Shown: positions 24,900-34,153 of the stretch, piece after piece
Layout: each line of letters begins with the position of its first letter
Numbering within the stretch: position 1 is the stretch's first letter
NCBI GenBank assembly: GCA_016929395.1
Contig: JAFGIX010000049.1
Span: 1-47,479, forward strand
From: Candidatus Zymogenus saltonus
GTDB lineage: Bacteria > Desulfobacterota > Zymogenia > Zymogenales > Zymogenaceae
DNA: 47,479 nt
Direction of reading: 5' to 3'
Program-made: the position numbers and the translations under genes
Notes under the pieces: model-generated
Database searches by the model: none
Seen by the model: only the letters and a program-made list of their open reading frames with translations
Told to the model about the DNA's origin: nothing

Positions 24900-25994
24900 A
24901 TGATGATCGAAGGAGGGCAAAACCTTTTGAGGACGCTGGCCCTGAATGGCGAGGGGAGGACTGTGGAGGCAGGAGACGATTCCGGCGGGACTGATAGCGA
25001 GTCTAGAAAGACTCCGATTTCAGATAACAATTTCGAATCGGTCGATCCGCCCGACGCCCTGGACGCCTATTCGAGGGCGGTTATTTCGGTCGTGGAAAAC
25101 GTCGGCCCGTCGGTGGTCAGCATCAAGGTAAAGAAGGATTCCACAACAGGCAGTTACGGTGGCGAGGGTGCCGGATCAGGCGTTGTCATAGCCCCGGACG
25201 GCTTCGTCCTCACCAACGATCACGTCGTCTCCGGGGCGAAGGAACTCTCCGTGACCTTGATTGATGGAAACAGTTTCTCAGCAAGGATGGTGGGCTCCGA
25301 TCCGGGGACGGATCTCGCCGTCGTCCGGGTGATGACCGATAAGATGCCCCACGCAATCCTCGGAGATTCGGATCGCATTCGTGTGGGCCAGCTCGTGATC
25401 GCCATCGGGAACCCCCTCGGATTTCAGAACACCGTATCCACCGGCGTTGTCTCCGCCCTGGGGAGATCGATCAGGGGGAGATCAGGAAAGCTGATCGAAA
25501 ATGTGATTCAGACCGATGTCCCCTTAAATCCAGGAAACTCGGGCGGCCCCCTCGTGGACAGCAGGGGACGCGTCATCGGGATAAACACCGCAATGATCTA
25601 CATGGCCCAGGGGATAAGCTTCACCGTGCCGATAAATACGGCCAGGTGGGTCGTAAGCGAGATCATCACCCACGGCAAGGTGAAGCGTTACTATCTTGGA
25701 ATAACGGGGCATTCAAGGCCGGTTGACCGCCGCATCCAGAGACATTTCGGCATCGATACTCCCTCTGCGGTCGAGGTCATGGGCGTGGTTAAGGGGGGGT
25801 CGGCTGCCACGGCTGGAATCTCGGAGGGTGATTTGATCGTGGCAATCGAAAATAAAGAGATAGGGAGCGTCGATGATATTCACAGAATATTGGTGGGGCT
25901 TCCGAAAAGCCCCAAGCTCAAGATTACCGTTATAAGGGTCATCAAGGGAAAGATGCAGAAGCTGGAAGTTGTTGTTGTCCCCAAAGAGGCATAG
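24900..25994 (+). CDS. HtrA/DegP-type serine protease without signal peptide
   Basis: 364 aa, S1C family. The catalytic triad is visible as His in TNDHVV (about residue 105), Asp in GTDLAVVR and Ser in NPGNSGGPLVD. One PDZ domain covers about residues 275-360 (GGSAATAGISEGDLIVAIEN). Most HtrA proteins have a signal peptide or membrane anchor; here residues 1-55 are polar and no hydrophobic segment exists, so it appears cytoplasmic. ATG 24903 is an equal alternative start. It likely degrades or guards misfolded proteins. Confidence 0.9.
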   Translation: MMIEGGQNLLRTLALNGEGRTVEAGDDSGGTDSESRKTPISDNNFESVDPPDALDAYSRAVISVVENVGPSVVSIKVKKDSTTGSYGGEGAGSGVVIAPDGFVLTNDHVVSGAKELSVTLIDGNSFSARMVGSDPGTDLAVVRVMTDKMPHAILGDSDRIRVGQLVIAIGNPLGFQNTVSTGVVSALGRSIRGRSGKLIENVIQTDVPLNPGNSGGPLVDSRGRVIGINTAMIYMAQGISFTVPINTARWVVSEIITHGKVKRYYLGITGHSRPVDRRIQRHFGIDTPSAVEVMGVVKGGSAATAGISEGDLIVAIENKEIGSVDDIHRILVGLPKSPKLKITVIRVIKGKMQKLEVVVVPKEA

Positions 25995-26002
25995 ACAAAA
26001 AA

Positions 26003-27364
26003 TTAAATTAGGTTTAGGGACTCCTCCACGGCCCCGATTGCATCGTCGAGAATCTCCGTCATCGTGTCCAGATTCTTCTCCTTGACGATAAAGGGAGGCG
26101 CAAGCAAGATGTGATCCCCCGCTATCCCCTTGACGGAATATCCCCCCGGATACACGTAGAGGCCCCTCTTCAGGCATTCCTGTTGAATCTTCATTCTCAC
26201 AAGAAGAGAGGGATCGAAGGGTCCCTTTCCTTTGTTGTTGTCCACGACAAATTCAATGCCGATCAGAAGGCCCTTTCCCCTAACGTTGCCGACAATTTTG
26301 TGCTTATTTTTAAGGGCCTTCAACTTCGGCATCCAGTAATTCTCCATGTCCGCCACGTGCTCGATAAGCCTTTTTTCGCTTAATATCTTCAGTACCTCGA
26401 GTCCCACCGCCGCGGAGGCGGGATGTCCTCCGAACGTGTGGCCGTGGACGAAGGCATGTGTGCCCGATTCCTTCAATATTTCGTACACCTCGTTTTCAAC
26501 CATGACCGCCCCAAGCGGCGCGTAACCGGAGGACAATCCCTTGGAGAGACAGATGATATGCGGCCTCGCGTGATAATGCTGTGAGGCGAGAAATTTGCCC
26601 GTTCTGCCGACGCCGCTCATCACCTCATCGCCGATCATCAGGATGTCGTGTCTCTCGCAGATTTCCCTGATGCGCTTAATATATCCGACCGGCGGGGCGA
26701 TCCCCGGGGCCGCGGCCCCCACGACCGGCTCAAAGATGAAGGCGGAGATCAGCTCCTCTCCCTCGGCCACGATGGCGCGCTCGAGGTCTTCCGCGCAATC
26801 GAGGTTGCAGGTCTTTTTCGTCTGGTTGAAAGGACACCGGTAGCAGTAGGGGGGGCTTATCCTCGGAAAGCTGAAGAGGATCGGGGAGAACTTGAACCTT
26901 CTATAATGGTGGCCAGTCAGGGATAGGGCCCCCAGGGTCGAGCCGTGATAGGATATCGCCCTGGCGATTACCATGTATCGTCCCGGCCTACCCTTTTCAA
27001 GATGATACTGCCGGGCGAGCTTTATCGCCGCCTCGACCGACTCCGATCCACCGGACGTGAAGTAGACGTGATAGTGCTTGTCCCCAACCATGTTTACGAG
27101 CTTCTCGGAGAGCCTTAATATGGGCTCGTTTGAAAAGGTGCTCATGTGGACAAAGGCGATCTTTTCCGCCTGTTTCTTCCACGCATCCATGACCCTTTTA
27201 TTCCTGTGGCCGAGACAGACGACTGCCGCCCCGGAGGCCCCGTCGATGATCTTTTGCCCCTTATCGTCGTAGATGTAGATTCCGTCCCCACGAACAATGA
27301 GGGGATAGCTGCACTTCAAATCGCGGTAAAAAATGTATTTTTCTGTGGGCCTTCTTTTTTGCAT
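26003..27364 (-). CDS. Class III PLP-dependent aminotransferase
   Basis: 453 aa. The PLP-binding lysine is in CLSKGLSSGYAPLGAV, the cofactor Asp in IGDEVMSGVGRTG, and the GASGAAVVCLGH and TSGGSESVEAAIKLAR segments are typical of omega-aminotransferases. Substrate cannot be read from sequence; the family uses omega-amino acids, polyamines or amines with pyruvate or 2-oxoglutarate. It begins directly after the cupin stop codon on the same strand, so the two form an operon. A small Cys cluster (CYRCPFNQTKKTC) sits in the middle and is found in a subset of this family. Confidence 0.92.
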   Translation of the reverse strand: MQKRRPTEKYIFYRDLKCSYPLIVRGDGIYIYDDKGQKIIDGASGAAVVCLGHRNKRVMDAWKKQAEKIAFVHMSTFSNEPILRLSEKLVNMVGDKHYHVYFTSGGSESVEAAIKLARQYHLEKGRPGRYMVIARAISYHGSTLGALSLTGHHYRRFKFSPILFSFPRISPPYCYRCPFNQTKKTCNLDCAEDLERAIVAEGEELISAFIFEPVVGAAAPGIAPPVGYIKRIREICERHDILMIGDEVMSGVGRTGKFLASQHYHARPHIICLSKGLSSGYAPLGAVMVENEVYEILKESGTHAFVHGHTFGGHPASAAVGLEVLKILSEKRLIEHVADMENYWMPKLKALKNKHKIVGNVRGKGLLIGIEFVVDNNKGKGPFDPSLLVRMKIQQECLKRGLYVYPGGYSVKGIAGDHILLAPPFIVKEKNLDTMTEILDDAIGAVEESLNLI

Positions 27365-27700
27365 TTAGGGGTGCTTCTCTCTCGGGGGATAAAAGACGTT
27401 TATGGAGTGAACAGATTCGCCATCTTTAGGCACCTCTGCGCTGTGGGACTCTCCGGAGGGAATATAGATGGTCTCTCCCGCCGTGACGAAAATTTTATCC
27501 TCGCCTACGGAGAACTCTATGCTGCCCTCCAGAATGATCGTCAGCTGAGAGGCCTCGTGGCTGTGAGAGGGAAATTTCGCTCCGGGGGCGTATTTATAAC
27601 GCACGACGGTAAAGGGACCGCCGTTCCACACTCCGCGCTCGACGCCCGGCTTTACCGTTTCGTCTTTGAAATCCAGCTTTTGGGCCTTTTCCGAATACAT
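27365..27700 (-). CDS. Small cupin-domain protein
   Basis: 111 aa from ATG 27700 (MYSEKAQKLDFKD). The cupin core has GAKFPSHSHEASQLTIILEG, where the two His and the Glu-like position form the metal site, and IPSGESHSAEVPKDGE, with the last His. A longer frame back to 27775 would start inside the promoter, so I prefer 27700, although its ribosome-binding site is weak. It may sense or shape the substrate of the downstream aminotransferase; that is inference from the operon only. Confidence 0.82.
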   Translation of the reverse strand: MYSEKAQKLDFKDETVKPGVERGVWNGGPFTVVRYKYAPGAKFPSHSHEASQLTIILEGSIEFSVGEDKIFVTAGETIYIPSGESHSAEVPKDGESVHSINVFYPPREKHP

Positions 27701-27759
27701 GTTTGGCACATAATTAAAAAAAAATTGTCTAATGCCTTTGAGCACTACGACACAGTATA

Positions 27760-27789
27760 AGGATAACGCCATCAAACTTCAATTGTCAA
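27760..27789 (-). promoter_or_regulatory. Promoter of the cupin-aminotransferase operon
   Basis: On the - strand TTGACA (27789-27784) is followed after 18 nt by TATCCT (27765-27760), with a further TATACT just beyond. The position puts the transcript start near 27750 and supports translation from 27700. Confidence 0.6.
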
Positions 27790-28158
27790 GGGTAAAGCCG
27801 AAGAAATGAGACTAATTAGAATTTTTGTAAGAAAATATGTCATGATTTAGTAATTAGATGCAAAAAATTTCAGATTACTAAACAAATATTGGTCTTAACC
27901 CCATTGTTAAAATACACAGTTTTTTGTGGGAAAATACACACTTTAACCTATTTACACTCATTGTATCGAATTGGTAATGTATATTTGAGGAAAAAGGATT
28001 GGAAATATTCATATTTTTCTCAAATTAGCCTTGAAGAAAGCAATATAATGACTATGTTACCAATAAGATTTCAGATTTCATACTTAACTTTCGAGAATTG
28101 CTCGTTTGCTTTCGATCGGCGGGTATAGGTTGGATTGAGTGTTAAAGAGGACGGTAAG
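27790..28158. other. AT-rich intergenic region
   Basis: A 369-bp stretch, clearly more AT-rich than its neighbours. It holds TTGGTAA at 27971-27977 and its inverse TTACCAA at 28057-28063, part of a heptamer that recurs between genes in this window, and a direct repeat AAAATACACA (27909 and 27932). A 79-codon open frame at 27889-28128 lacks a ribosome-binding site and protein-like composition and was not accepted as a gene. Confidence 0.5.
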
Positions 28159-28698
28159 ATGGAGACAATAAAATATTTGGAAGATGAATTAAAAAGTGTG
28201 GGGATTCTTTTGAGGATGCTGCAGAATTCTTCCGACAGAATGGACAACGGAAAAGAAGTGCCTCCTTGGATGCTGAAAGAGAACATGGAGCTCCTTCAGG
28301 TGTATATCGATGGTTCCCATATAACGAGGGAGCTATTGATATTGGATCGCATTAAGGAAAAAGGGATACACGTTCCCCTGGGGCGTATTTACGATGACCA
28401 CAAGATTTTACATAAATACCAGAGGTTCCTTCAGTCGGTGATCGAAGCCTACGATCTTGGATACAGAGGCGCCATGGGAGCGTTCCCTCACTACTGCCGC
28501 GATTATATACGGTTGATCGAAGATCACATAGACATTCTACACGAGGTCCTGAGAAAGTCCGAGGATTACATCAGGGATATCGATGAGGAGCTCCTAAACG
28601 AGTTAAAAATGATAGACGAAAGATTAAAAAGGATCCGTCAGAGAGGGGAGTACAGAATGGAGATCCTTATAAAGGAGTTTCGCAAAGTGGCGGCCTGA
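28159..28698 (+). CDS. Hemerythrin-like (HHE) four-helix protein
   Basis: 179 aa from ATG 28159, preceded by AGAGGA (28146-28151). The sequence follows the HHE plan: VYIDGSHITREL (normally DGYHHxKEE), LGRIYDDHKILHKY (normally GPLGxMLxEHE) and YIRLIEDHIDILHEVL (normally LRxHIxKExxxLF). Several metal ligands are changed, most clearly Glu to Leu in the last motif, so diiron binding is uncertain. The C-terminal part is a helical extension. It could sense oxygen or redox state or be a non-metal relative. Confidence 0.65.
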   Translation: METIKYLEDELKSVGILLRMLQNSSDRMDNGKEVPPWMLKENMELLQVYIDGSHITRELLILDRIKEKGIHVPLGRIYDDHKILHKYQRFLQSVIEAYDLGYRGAMGAFPHYCRDYIRLIEDHIDILHEVLRKSEDYIRDIDEELLNELKMIDERLKRIRQRGEYRMEILIKEFRKVAA

Positions 28699-28834
28699 AG
28701 CGTCTGTTAAACATTCAGTCCGAACGGTTTATACGAAGGTCAGTTAAAAAGTTCCAAGGCCGGCTCCGTCTTTATCCGATAAACCGTATATTTGTTGTTT
28801 TGAAAATTCTTTCTATGAGTCCGCGGCGCTCAAG
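28699..28834. other. Convergent intergenic region with distant inverted repeat
   Basis: ACGGTTTAT (28724-28732) and ATAAACCGT (28779-28787) are exact inverted repeats 46 nt apart, between two convergent genes. No T-tract follows either arm, so a terminator role is weak. Confidence 0.35.
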
Positions 28835-29992
28835 CTACTTTTCCGACGCCTCCACCCTATTCGGGATATCTACCGTCATAATATTTATCGCGCCTTTAAC
28901 AATATCTTCGAGGACCTTGCGGGCGGGCCTTATCTCCTTCACGAGGCCCGCGGCCTGTCCCCCCGGGGGGCTGATATAATCGGTGCGCTCCTCTTCGATA
29001 AGCCCGCAGACAAGATCGGCCATCAAGAGCGACTGAAGGGGCATGGGAAGGGTTTGAAGCCCCGCCTCGTCCCATCTCCTCATAAGCTCGTTTTTAATCC
29101 CCCTCATGGTCTTTCCCGTAAATATCTTCGTGATCTGGGTTCCCTCCTCGTCTGCGGAGACGATCTTCTCCTTGTTGAACTGGTAGTCGTCCGACTCTTC
29201 GGTGGCGATAAAGGCTGTCCCGACCCAGACGCCCTCGGCGCCCAGGGTAAGGGCCGCCGCCAGTCCCCTGCCGTCGGCTATGCCGCCCGCCGCCAGCACA
29301 GGAACTGGTGAGACGGCATCCACGACCTGGGGAACCAGGGCAAGTGTCCCGACCCTTCCCGTGTGGCCCCCCGCCTCGGTTCCCTGGGCGATAATGATAT
29401 CCACTCCCGAAGCGGCGACCCTCTTGGCGTTTTTCACGTTTCCAACAAGCCCCATAACCACCATCCCCTGGGCATGGGCTTCGTCCACCATGAAGGCGGG
29501 ATTGCCCAGTCCCGCCGCAAATACGGGAACCTTCTCTTCAAGGCATATATCGACCGCATCCCTCGGCCTCATAAGGGTCATGTTCAGATTAGGCTCGAAG
29601 GAGATGTCCTTTAGATTCAGCTCCTTCATAAGGGAGTCCACGAAATCCCGCTGTTCCTTGGGCAGATATTCCTGAAGCTCCTTGATGGAAATATTCTTCA
29701 GGCCCGAAAGATCGCCGGCGTTTTCCTCTACGCCGGAGGGTAAAAGGAGGTCGACGCCGAACGGCTTTTTGGTAATCTCCTTCACCTCCCTTATGGCCTG
29801 GCGCATCTCGTCCAGCGTCATCATCGCGGCGCCTATGACGCCGATTCCGCCCGCCTCGCTTACAGCGGCCGCGAGCTTCGAGCCGGTTACGGACTTCATC
29901 CCGAAATAAATGCTCCCCATCCCGGCGCAGAACACCGGATACTCCATTCCTATCATGTCACAAATCTTCGTCTTAAGTACGCTTTTCGTCAT
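28835..29992 (-). CDS. Nitronate monooxygenase/FabK-like flavoprotein
   Basis: 385 aa TIM-barrel FMN enzyme. N-terminal YPVFCAGMGS, the SEAGGIGVIGAAMMT loop, AQGTEAGGHTGRVGT with the family His, and PVLAAGGIADGRGLAAALTL for phosphate binding are diagnostic of the 2-nitropropane dioxygenase/NMO family. Members oxidise nitronates or, as FabK, reduce enoyl-ACP; the choice cannot be made by eye. The gene stands alone on the - strand, with an AT-rich upstream region containing two TTGGTAA-type boxes. Confidence 0.9.
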   Translation of the reverse strand: MTKSVLKTKICDMIGMEYPVFCAGMGSIYFGMKSVTGSKLAAAVSEAGGIGVIGAAMMTLDEMRQAIREVKEITKKPFGVDLLLPSGVEENAGDLSGLKNISIKELQEYLPKEQRDFVDSLMKELNLKDISFEPNLNMTLMRPRDAVDICLEEKVPVFAAGLGNPAFMVDEAHAQGMVVMGLVGNVKNAKRVAASGVDIIIAQGTEAGGHTGRVGTLALVPQVVDAVSPVPVLAAGGIADGRGLAAALTLGAEGVWVGTAFIATEESDDYQFNKEKIVSADEEGTQITKIFTGKTMRGIKNELMRRWDEAGLQTLPMPLQSLLMADLVCGLIEEERTDYISPPGGQAAGLVKEIRPARKVLEDIVKGAINIMTVDIPNRVEASEK

Positions 29993-30197
29993 GATTTAAA
30001 ACCCCTTATATGAAAAATTAAGGATTTTTTTACCAAACCCCGTTTTTGTACCATACTTGCCGCTTTCGGTAAATAGAAAATGAAATACATATTGTAAAAA
30101 AGATTGGTAAAAAATGGTTTTTATGCATTTGTTTTGATGCATTCCAGAAAGTCTGAATATTTGAGGAGGATAATCCTGATTAGAAGGGGTGTATGGA
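29993..30197. promoter_or_regulatory. Upstream region of the NMO-like gene with paired TTGGTAA boxes
   Basis: TTTTTTTACCAAACCCC (30025-30041) and ATTGGTAAAAAATGG (30103-30117) carry the heptamer TTGGTAA in opposite orientation, with a further GTACCATA at 30048. The region lies upstream of the - strand flavoprotein and behind the secreted-protein gene's end. A repressor with two operator sites would fit; this is inference. Confidence 0.4.
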
Positions 30198-31001
30198 TTA
30201 TTCCGACGGGAGCTTGTTCATAAGCGCCTTCTCAGCCTCGGCCAGGTCGACGGGGGTGAAAGAGAAATGCCCCAGGGGGAACTGGACTTTAAAGTAAACG
30301 GCGATTCCTATATCGTTTATAAGAAATATTCCGCCGCCCTTTTTCCCCTTTATATCTATCTTTGCACACTCCTCGGTGCCTTTTGTTCCATTGACCTTTT
30401 CCATCCCGATAAAAGTGCAGGAATTCGAGTTGATCTTTCCGTCAATGAGAGACATTATCCTGTAGGTCACGTCTCCCGATCTGTCCTGAAATCCTCTGAG
30501 GTAAAGATCACCGGAGATGAAGTCGAACTCGTCCTTGGCGTGAGAGACCTCTTTGATCTTATTCCCCTTGATTATCTTGAGAGTTCCCGTTCCCATCTCA
30601 TCTCGCCTGAAAAGTCTCCTCTCGACGCTGCCGTTTACATCTATTGTGGAGGTGAATGAGACGATAAGGCCCGAGCCGTTCCAGGTTGTGGAGGTTCTTT
30701 CGCTGTACAGGACTGTTATAACTCCCAGGTCTATAATGAACTTCTTGACTCCATCCTCTTTAAGCTCGCCCCCTGAAGAAGATGAAAACCGCGAGATGGA
30801 ATATCCTATATCCTTATCTCTGTAAGAAATCCTCCAGGCCAGATCGAAAGGCTCCCCCTTTTCGTAGTCGTTGTAAACCGATGAGGGCTTGCCCCCCCCT
30901 ATCCCCAATTCCTCCACCCGAAGACTTTTTGCCGCAGGCGCAATCACACAAAAAGACAAGATCAAGATTGAGAGAAAAGGGATGGCGGGCACCTTTTTCA
31001 T
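30198..31001 (-). CDS. Secreted protein of unknown function (DUF3108-like?)
   Basis: 267 aa with a clear signal peptide (MKKVPAIPFLSILILSFCVI, cleavage probably after AAKS or nearby). The rest looks like a beta-rich periplasmic protein; strands such as FDLAWRISYRDKDIGYS and the Tyr/Ser-rich pattern recall the DUF3108/DUF6134 group, but the resemblance is loose. It ends in a charged helix. It is the third gene of a - strand operon after the MFS transporter and the hydrolase (35 bp gap). Confidence 0.65.
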   Translation of the reverse strand: MKKVPAIPFLSILILSFCVIAPAAKSLRVEELGIGGGKPSSVYNDYEKGEPFDLAWRISYRDKDIGYSISRFSSSSGGELKEDGVKKFIIDLGVITVLYSERTSTTWNGSGLIVSFTSTIDVNGSVERRLFRRDEMGTGTLKIIKGNKIKEVSHAKDEFDFISGDLYLRGFQDRSGDVTYRIMSLIDGKINSNSCTFIGMEKVNGTKGTEECAKIDIKGKKGGGIFLINDIGIAVYFKVQFPLGHFSFTPVDLAEAEKALMNKLPSE

Positions 31002-31036
31002 AGGGGAAGGTCCTGTGGTGGGCTGAAACGCGATCG

Positions 31037-31906
31037 TTACAGCCCCTCCGACTTCAGGAATTCGTCCACCTTCCTGTTAAAAAGATCAGGTGCCTCCACG
31101 AAGGGGAGATGGCCCATATCGGGCAGCATCTGAATCGATATGTTGTTCCCCATGCACTTTTGCGCGATTTTGGCCCCGAACGGCGGCAGGACCTCATCCT
31201 TTTCGCCCCACAGAATATACGTGGGGATTTTAATCTCCCCCGCCCTTTTGCGGTAGTCGGCCCTGAGCACCTCCCTTGCCATATCCAGGAGGATGTTGAT
31301 CCAGAGCTCGTAGTCTTTTCTTTTTACCATCTCGTCGTAGCCGGCGGTTATTTTGTCCAGGAACGGGAGCTTCTTGTCGTAGGTGAAGGTGGTAACCCTG
31401 TCGTAGAGGCGGGTGGTCATTTTTTTTATGATCTTTTCCCTTGGGAAAAGCTTTGTCTGGAGGGGGAGCAGCGCCGCAAGGAGCCTGTTTCTCCCCGAAA
31501 AGCCGGCCGGGGCCGCAAGGACCAGCGACGATATAAGGTCCTGTTTTTTTAAAGCCGTTTCCATTGCTACAGCTCCGCCCATGGAGCTTCCAACGAGGAT
31601 TACGTATTTGAGCTTTAGCTTCTCGATAAGCTCGATAACCGCGTCCGACATAAAGGGGATGTTGTAGGATACCCACTCATCCTTTTCGGACAGGTAATAG
31701 CCGGGGTAGTCGAGGGCGACGACACGCCTCTTCTTTGAGAAATAAGAGGTATTTCTCGAAAAAACGGTGAGGTTCACTGAGAATCCGTGAAGAAAGACGA
31801 GGGTCGATCCAGTTTCCCTCTCATCGCCCTCGTCGATGTAGGCGCAGTCGTGCCCCACCAGTTCTATCCGCTTAACCTTGTGGGGATATAGGCCTTCCAG
31901 GGTCAT
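31037..31906 (-). CDS. Alpha/beta hydrolase
   Basis: 289 aa. HGFSVN oxyanion-hole loop, nucleophile elbow GSSMGG (about residue 108), acid LWGEKDEVLPP and the catalytic His in DMGHLPFVEAP complete the triad. The family covers esterases, C-C hydrolases and haloperoxidases; no signal peptide, so cytoplasmic. It lies 31 bp after the MFS transporter stop in the same direction, which suggests hydrolysis of an imported or exported ester-type compound (inference). Confidence 0.9.
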   Translation of the reverse strand: MTLEGLYPHKVKRIELVGHDCAYIDEGDERETGSTLVFLHGFSVNLTVFSRNTSYFSKKRRVVALDYPGYYLSEKDEWVSYNIPFMSDAVIELIEKLKLKYVILVGSSMGGAVAMETALKKQDLISSLVLAAPAGFSGRNRLLAALLPLQTKLFPREKIIKKMTTRLYDRVTTFTYDKKLPFLDKITAGYDEMVKRKDYELWINILLDMAREVLRADYRKRAGEIKIPTYILWGEKDEVLPPFGAKIAQKCMGNNISIQMLPDMGHLPFVEAPDLFNRKVDEFLKSEGL

Positions 31907-31936
31907 ATCTCACCTCCTGTCTCTTGGCAACGATTC

Positions 31937-33247
31937 TCACTTTTTTGCAAGATCGGCTATCTTCTTCTGTACCATCTCGTAATCCGACCTGAAGTGACGA
32001 AGGGCCAATATTCCCATGACCGCTACGACGATATACGATAGGGGCAGGACGACAAGCCCGTAGATCAGGGAGTTTTCAAATCCAAAATGGTTGAAAATAT
32101 CACTTGTCCATCCCACGAAGGCCGGCCCCAAGGAGAAGCCTATCCCCGTCTGGAAGAGGAGCAGAAGCGCCATGGCCACGCCACGGTCCTGGGGCTCCGT
32201 CAGGTTGACGATGATGGCCGACAAAATCGGAAACATCGCAACGGAGAGGATTACGGCTATGAAAAACGATGCTATCAGTATCGATTTGCTCTGCGTTATA
32301 AGCACCAAGAACATGAAGGGGACGGCTATTAGGGCAGCGAGGGCCTGAGTCTTTATCCTCGCCGTGCTGTCTTTTCGTGACCAGATGTCCGCGATTATCG
32401 CCCCGCCCAGGGCGCCGACGACACCCCCGACAAGCATAGCTATGCCGGCAATTTTCCCAGCAACCGCGAGATCATAATGCCATACCCTTTCGAGGTAGGA
32501 GGGCATCCATATATTGAAGCCCTGGGATCCGAACATGATCAGGGCGGTGGCCGCGTAGTGGTAACGGAGCGTTCTCAAGGAGAGAATCTTTCTGACCTTC
32601 GTCCCGAATCCCTCCAGTTCTATTCTTTCGCTCGCATCGGCGGTCAGGCCCTCGGAGCCTCCCCTTACCGGCTCCTTCATGAAGAGGATAAACGGAATCA
32701 AGATAATTCCGGGGGTTGCGTAGATGAAAAAGGTTTTTTGCCACCCGTATTTCACCGCGAGGATTCCCCCAAGGATTATGCCCAATCCCGCGCCGAGGGG
32801 GACGCCCATCTGAAATACGGCGATCATCGTGGCCCTCACCTTTTCGCTGAAGTAGTCCCCGAGCATCGAGACACCGGCGGGGTGCGCCGACGACTCCCCC
32901 GTACCGGTAAAGGCCCTGGCGGTAAAGAGGGTTATGAACCTTCCGGCAAGTCCCGATGAAAAGGTCGCCAAGCTCCACAGAAATATACCGAAGACCAAGA
33001 CGTACTTTCTCCTGAAGCGGTCGACGGCAAGGCCCATCGGTAGCGCCATTATGGCGTAGAAGACCGTAAAGGCAATGCCGCCCAAAAGACCCAGCTGAGA
33101 GTCGGAAAGATCGAGATCGGCTTTTATCAAAGGGAAAAGTATACCTACTACGTATCTGTCCATGTAGTTGACCGAGTTTATAAGAACAAGAATAACGAGG
33201 GCGTAAATCGCCTGCCCTTTGGTGAAGGCGGATGAATCGTTGTTCAT
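31937..33247 (-). CDS. MFS transporter, spinster-like
   Basis: 436 aa, twelve predicted membrane helices. INSVNYMDRYVVGILFPLIK in TM1 and the loop-2/3 motif MGLAVDRFRRKYVL fit the spinster-like/sugar-phosphate-like MFS branch. The central loop is charged (GGSEGLTADASERIELEGFG). Substrate is unknown. It leads a three-gene - strand operon with the hydrolase and the secreted protein. Upstream are 110 bp that contain an AT-rich promoter region. Confidence 0.9.
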   Translation of the reverse strand: MNNDSSAFTKGQAIYALVILVLINSVNYMDRYVVGILFPLIKADLDLSDSQLGLLGGIAFTVFYAIMALPMGLAVDRFRRKYVLVFGIFLWSLATFSSGLAGRFITLFTARAFTGTGESSAHPAGVSMLGDYFSEKVRATMIAVFQMGVPLGAGLGIILGGILAVKYGWQKTFFIYATPGIILIPFILFMKEPVRGGSEGLTADASERIELEGFGTKVRKILSLRTLRYHYAATALIMFGSQGFNIWMPSYLERVWHYDLAVAGKIAGIAMLVGGVVGALGGAIIADIWSRKDSTARIKTQALAALIAVPFMFLVLITQSKSILIASFFIAVILSVAMFPILSAIIVNLTEPQDRGVAMALLLLFQTGIGFSLGPAFVGWTSDIFNHFGFENSLIYGLVVLPLSYIVVAVMGILALRHFRSDYEMVQKKIADLAKK

Positions 33248-33357
33248 GAGAATTACTCCATAAAGATATTTATATAGCCTTTTTTTTACAATATTCTATT
33301 GATTTTATCGGTTAATGTCAAACAATAGTTTATATTGATGACATAAAAGAAAATCTT

Positions 33358-34071
33358 TCAGGCCCATCTGATTTCAGGTGGATTTTTGGGGCTTCCCTTA
33401 GGCTTTCCGCCGTATCCCGGGCCCAGCTTCTTTATCACCCTTGCGGGATTTCCCACGACGATTACGTTTTCCGGGACGTCCTCCGTGACCACAGCCCCCG
33501 CCCCCACGATGCTCCCCCTGCCGATGGTGACGCCCCCCAGGATGATCGCCCCGCCCCCTATCCAGACGCCCCTTTTCACGGTTATGGGCAAGTGGTGGAG
33601 GTTTCCGGCCCTGAAGTCCTCGCTTCCCGTCTCGTGGGTCTTGCTCAGAAACTTTACCCCTGGGCCCACGATTACGTTGTCCTCGATGGTGGTCTCTCCG
33701 TTTATCTCGCTCCCGTAGTTAATAAAGCATCTGGAGCCGATAACAACGGGGCCGTTTATTACGGTATCCGTCTCTATGTAGGAGCGGTTGCCCAGCACCA
33801 ACCCCCCCTTGACCCTTACATCCTCCTTTATGATAGAATCGGTGTCCAGTTCGGTTTTCGATATGTCTTCGAGGGTTACCCCCCCCATAATGAATCGTGT
33901 CCTCAAAGGGCCTTTCAAAAAAGGCGATAGGAGAAATCCCCTAAAAGCGGCAACGTACATGCTCCTCTTGGGGAAGATAAGGACATTTAAAATGAAAGAG
34001 AGGATGCCGTGAAGGAGGAGTTTTATCTCTCTCTTGAGGGTGAATTTTGATGGAAGGTAGATGGATTCCAC
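33358..34071 (-). CDS. Hexapeptide-repeat acyltransferase (LbH family)
   Basis: 237 aa. Residues 1-60 form a basic, partly hydrophobic N-terminus that could touch the membrane ([20 protein letters not shown]). Residues 75-225 are left-handed beta-helix repeats ([56 protein letters not shown], then [11 protein letters not shown]), as in maltose/galactoside O-acetyltransferases and WbbJ-like enzymes. It probably acetylates a sugar of a surface glycan. The His of KTHE is the likely catalytic base. Confidence 0.88.
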   Translation of the reverse strand: MESIYLPSKFTLKREIKLLLHGILSFILNVLIFPKRSMYVAAFRGFLLSPFLKGPLRTRFIMGGVTLEDISKTELDTDSIIKEDVRVKGGLVLGNRSYIETDTVINGPVVIGSRCFINYGSEINGETTIEDNVIVGPGVKFLSKTHETGSEDFRAGNLHHLPITVKRGVWIGGGAIILGGVTIGRGSIVGAGAVVTEDVPENVIVVGNPARVIKKLGPGYGGKPKGSPKNPPEIRWA

Positions 34072-34153
34072 TTATTGTTGGTCCATAATCAAAGGTATTT
34101 ATACGGACAAGCGGGTAAAATTTACTGTTTGAGCGAAAATTATAGCATAAAAA

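Noticed and set aside
27889-28128. 79-codon + strand ORF in the AT-rich gap
   Set aside because: No convincing start or ribosome-binding site, composition that looks like intergenic DNA, no recognisable motif.
31230-31676. 148-codon - strand frame inside the hydrolase gene
   Set aside because: Out-of-frame shadow of the hydrolase at 31037-31906, which has a full catalytic triad.
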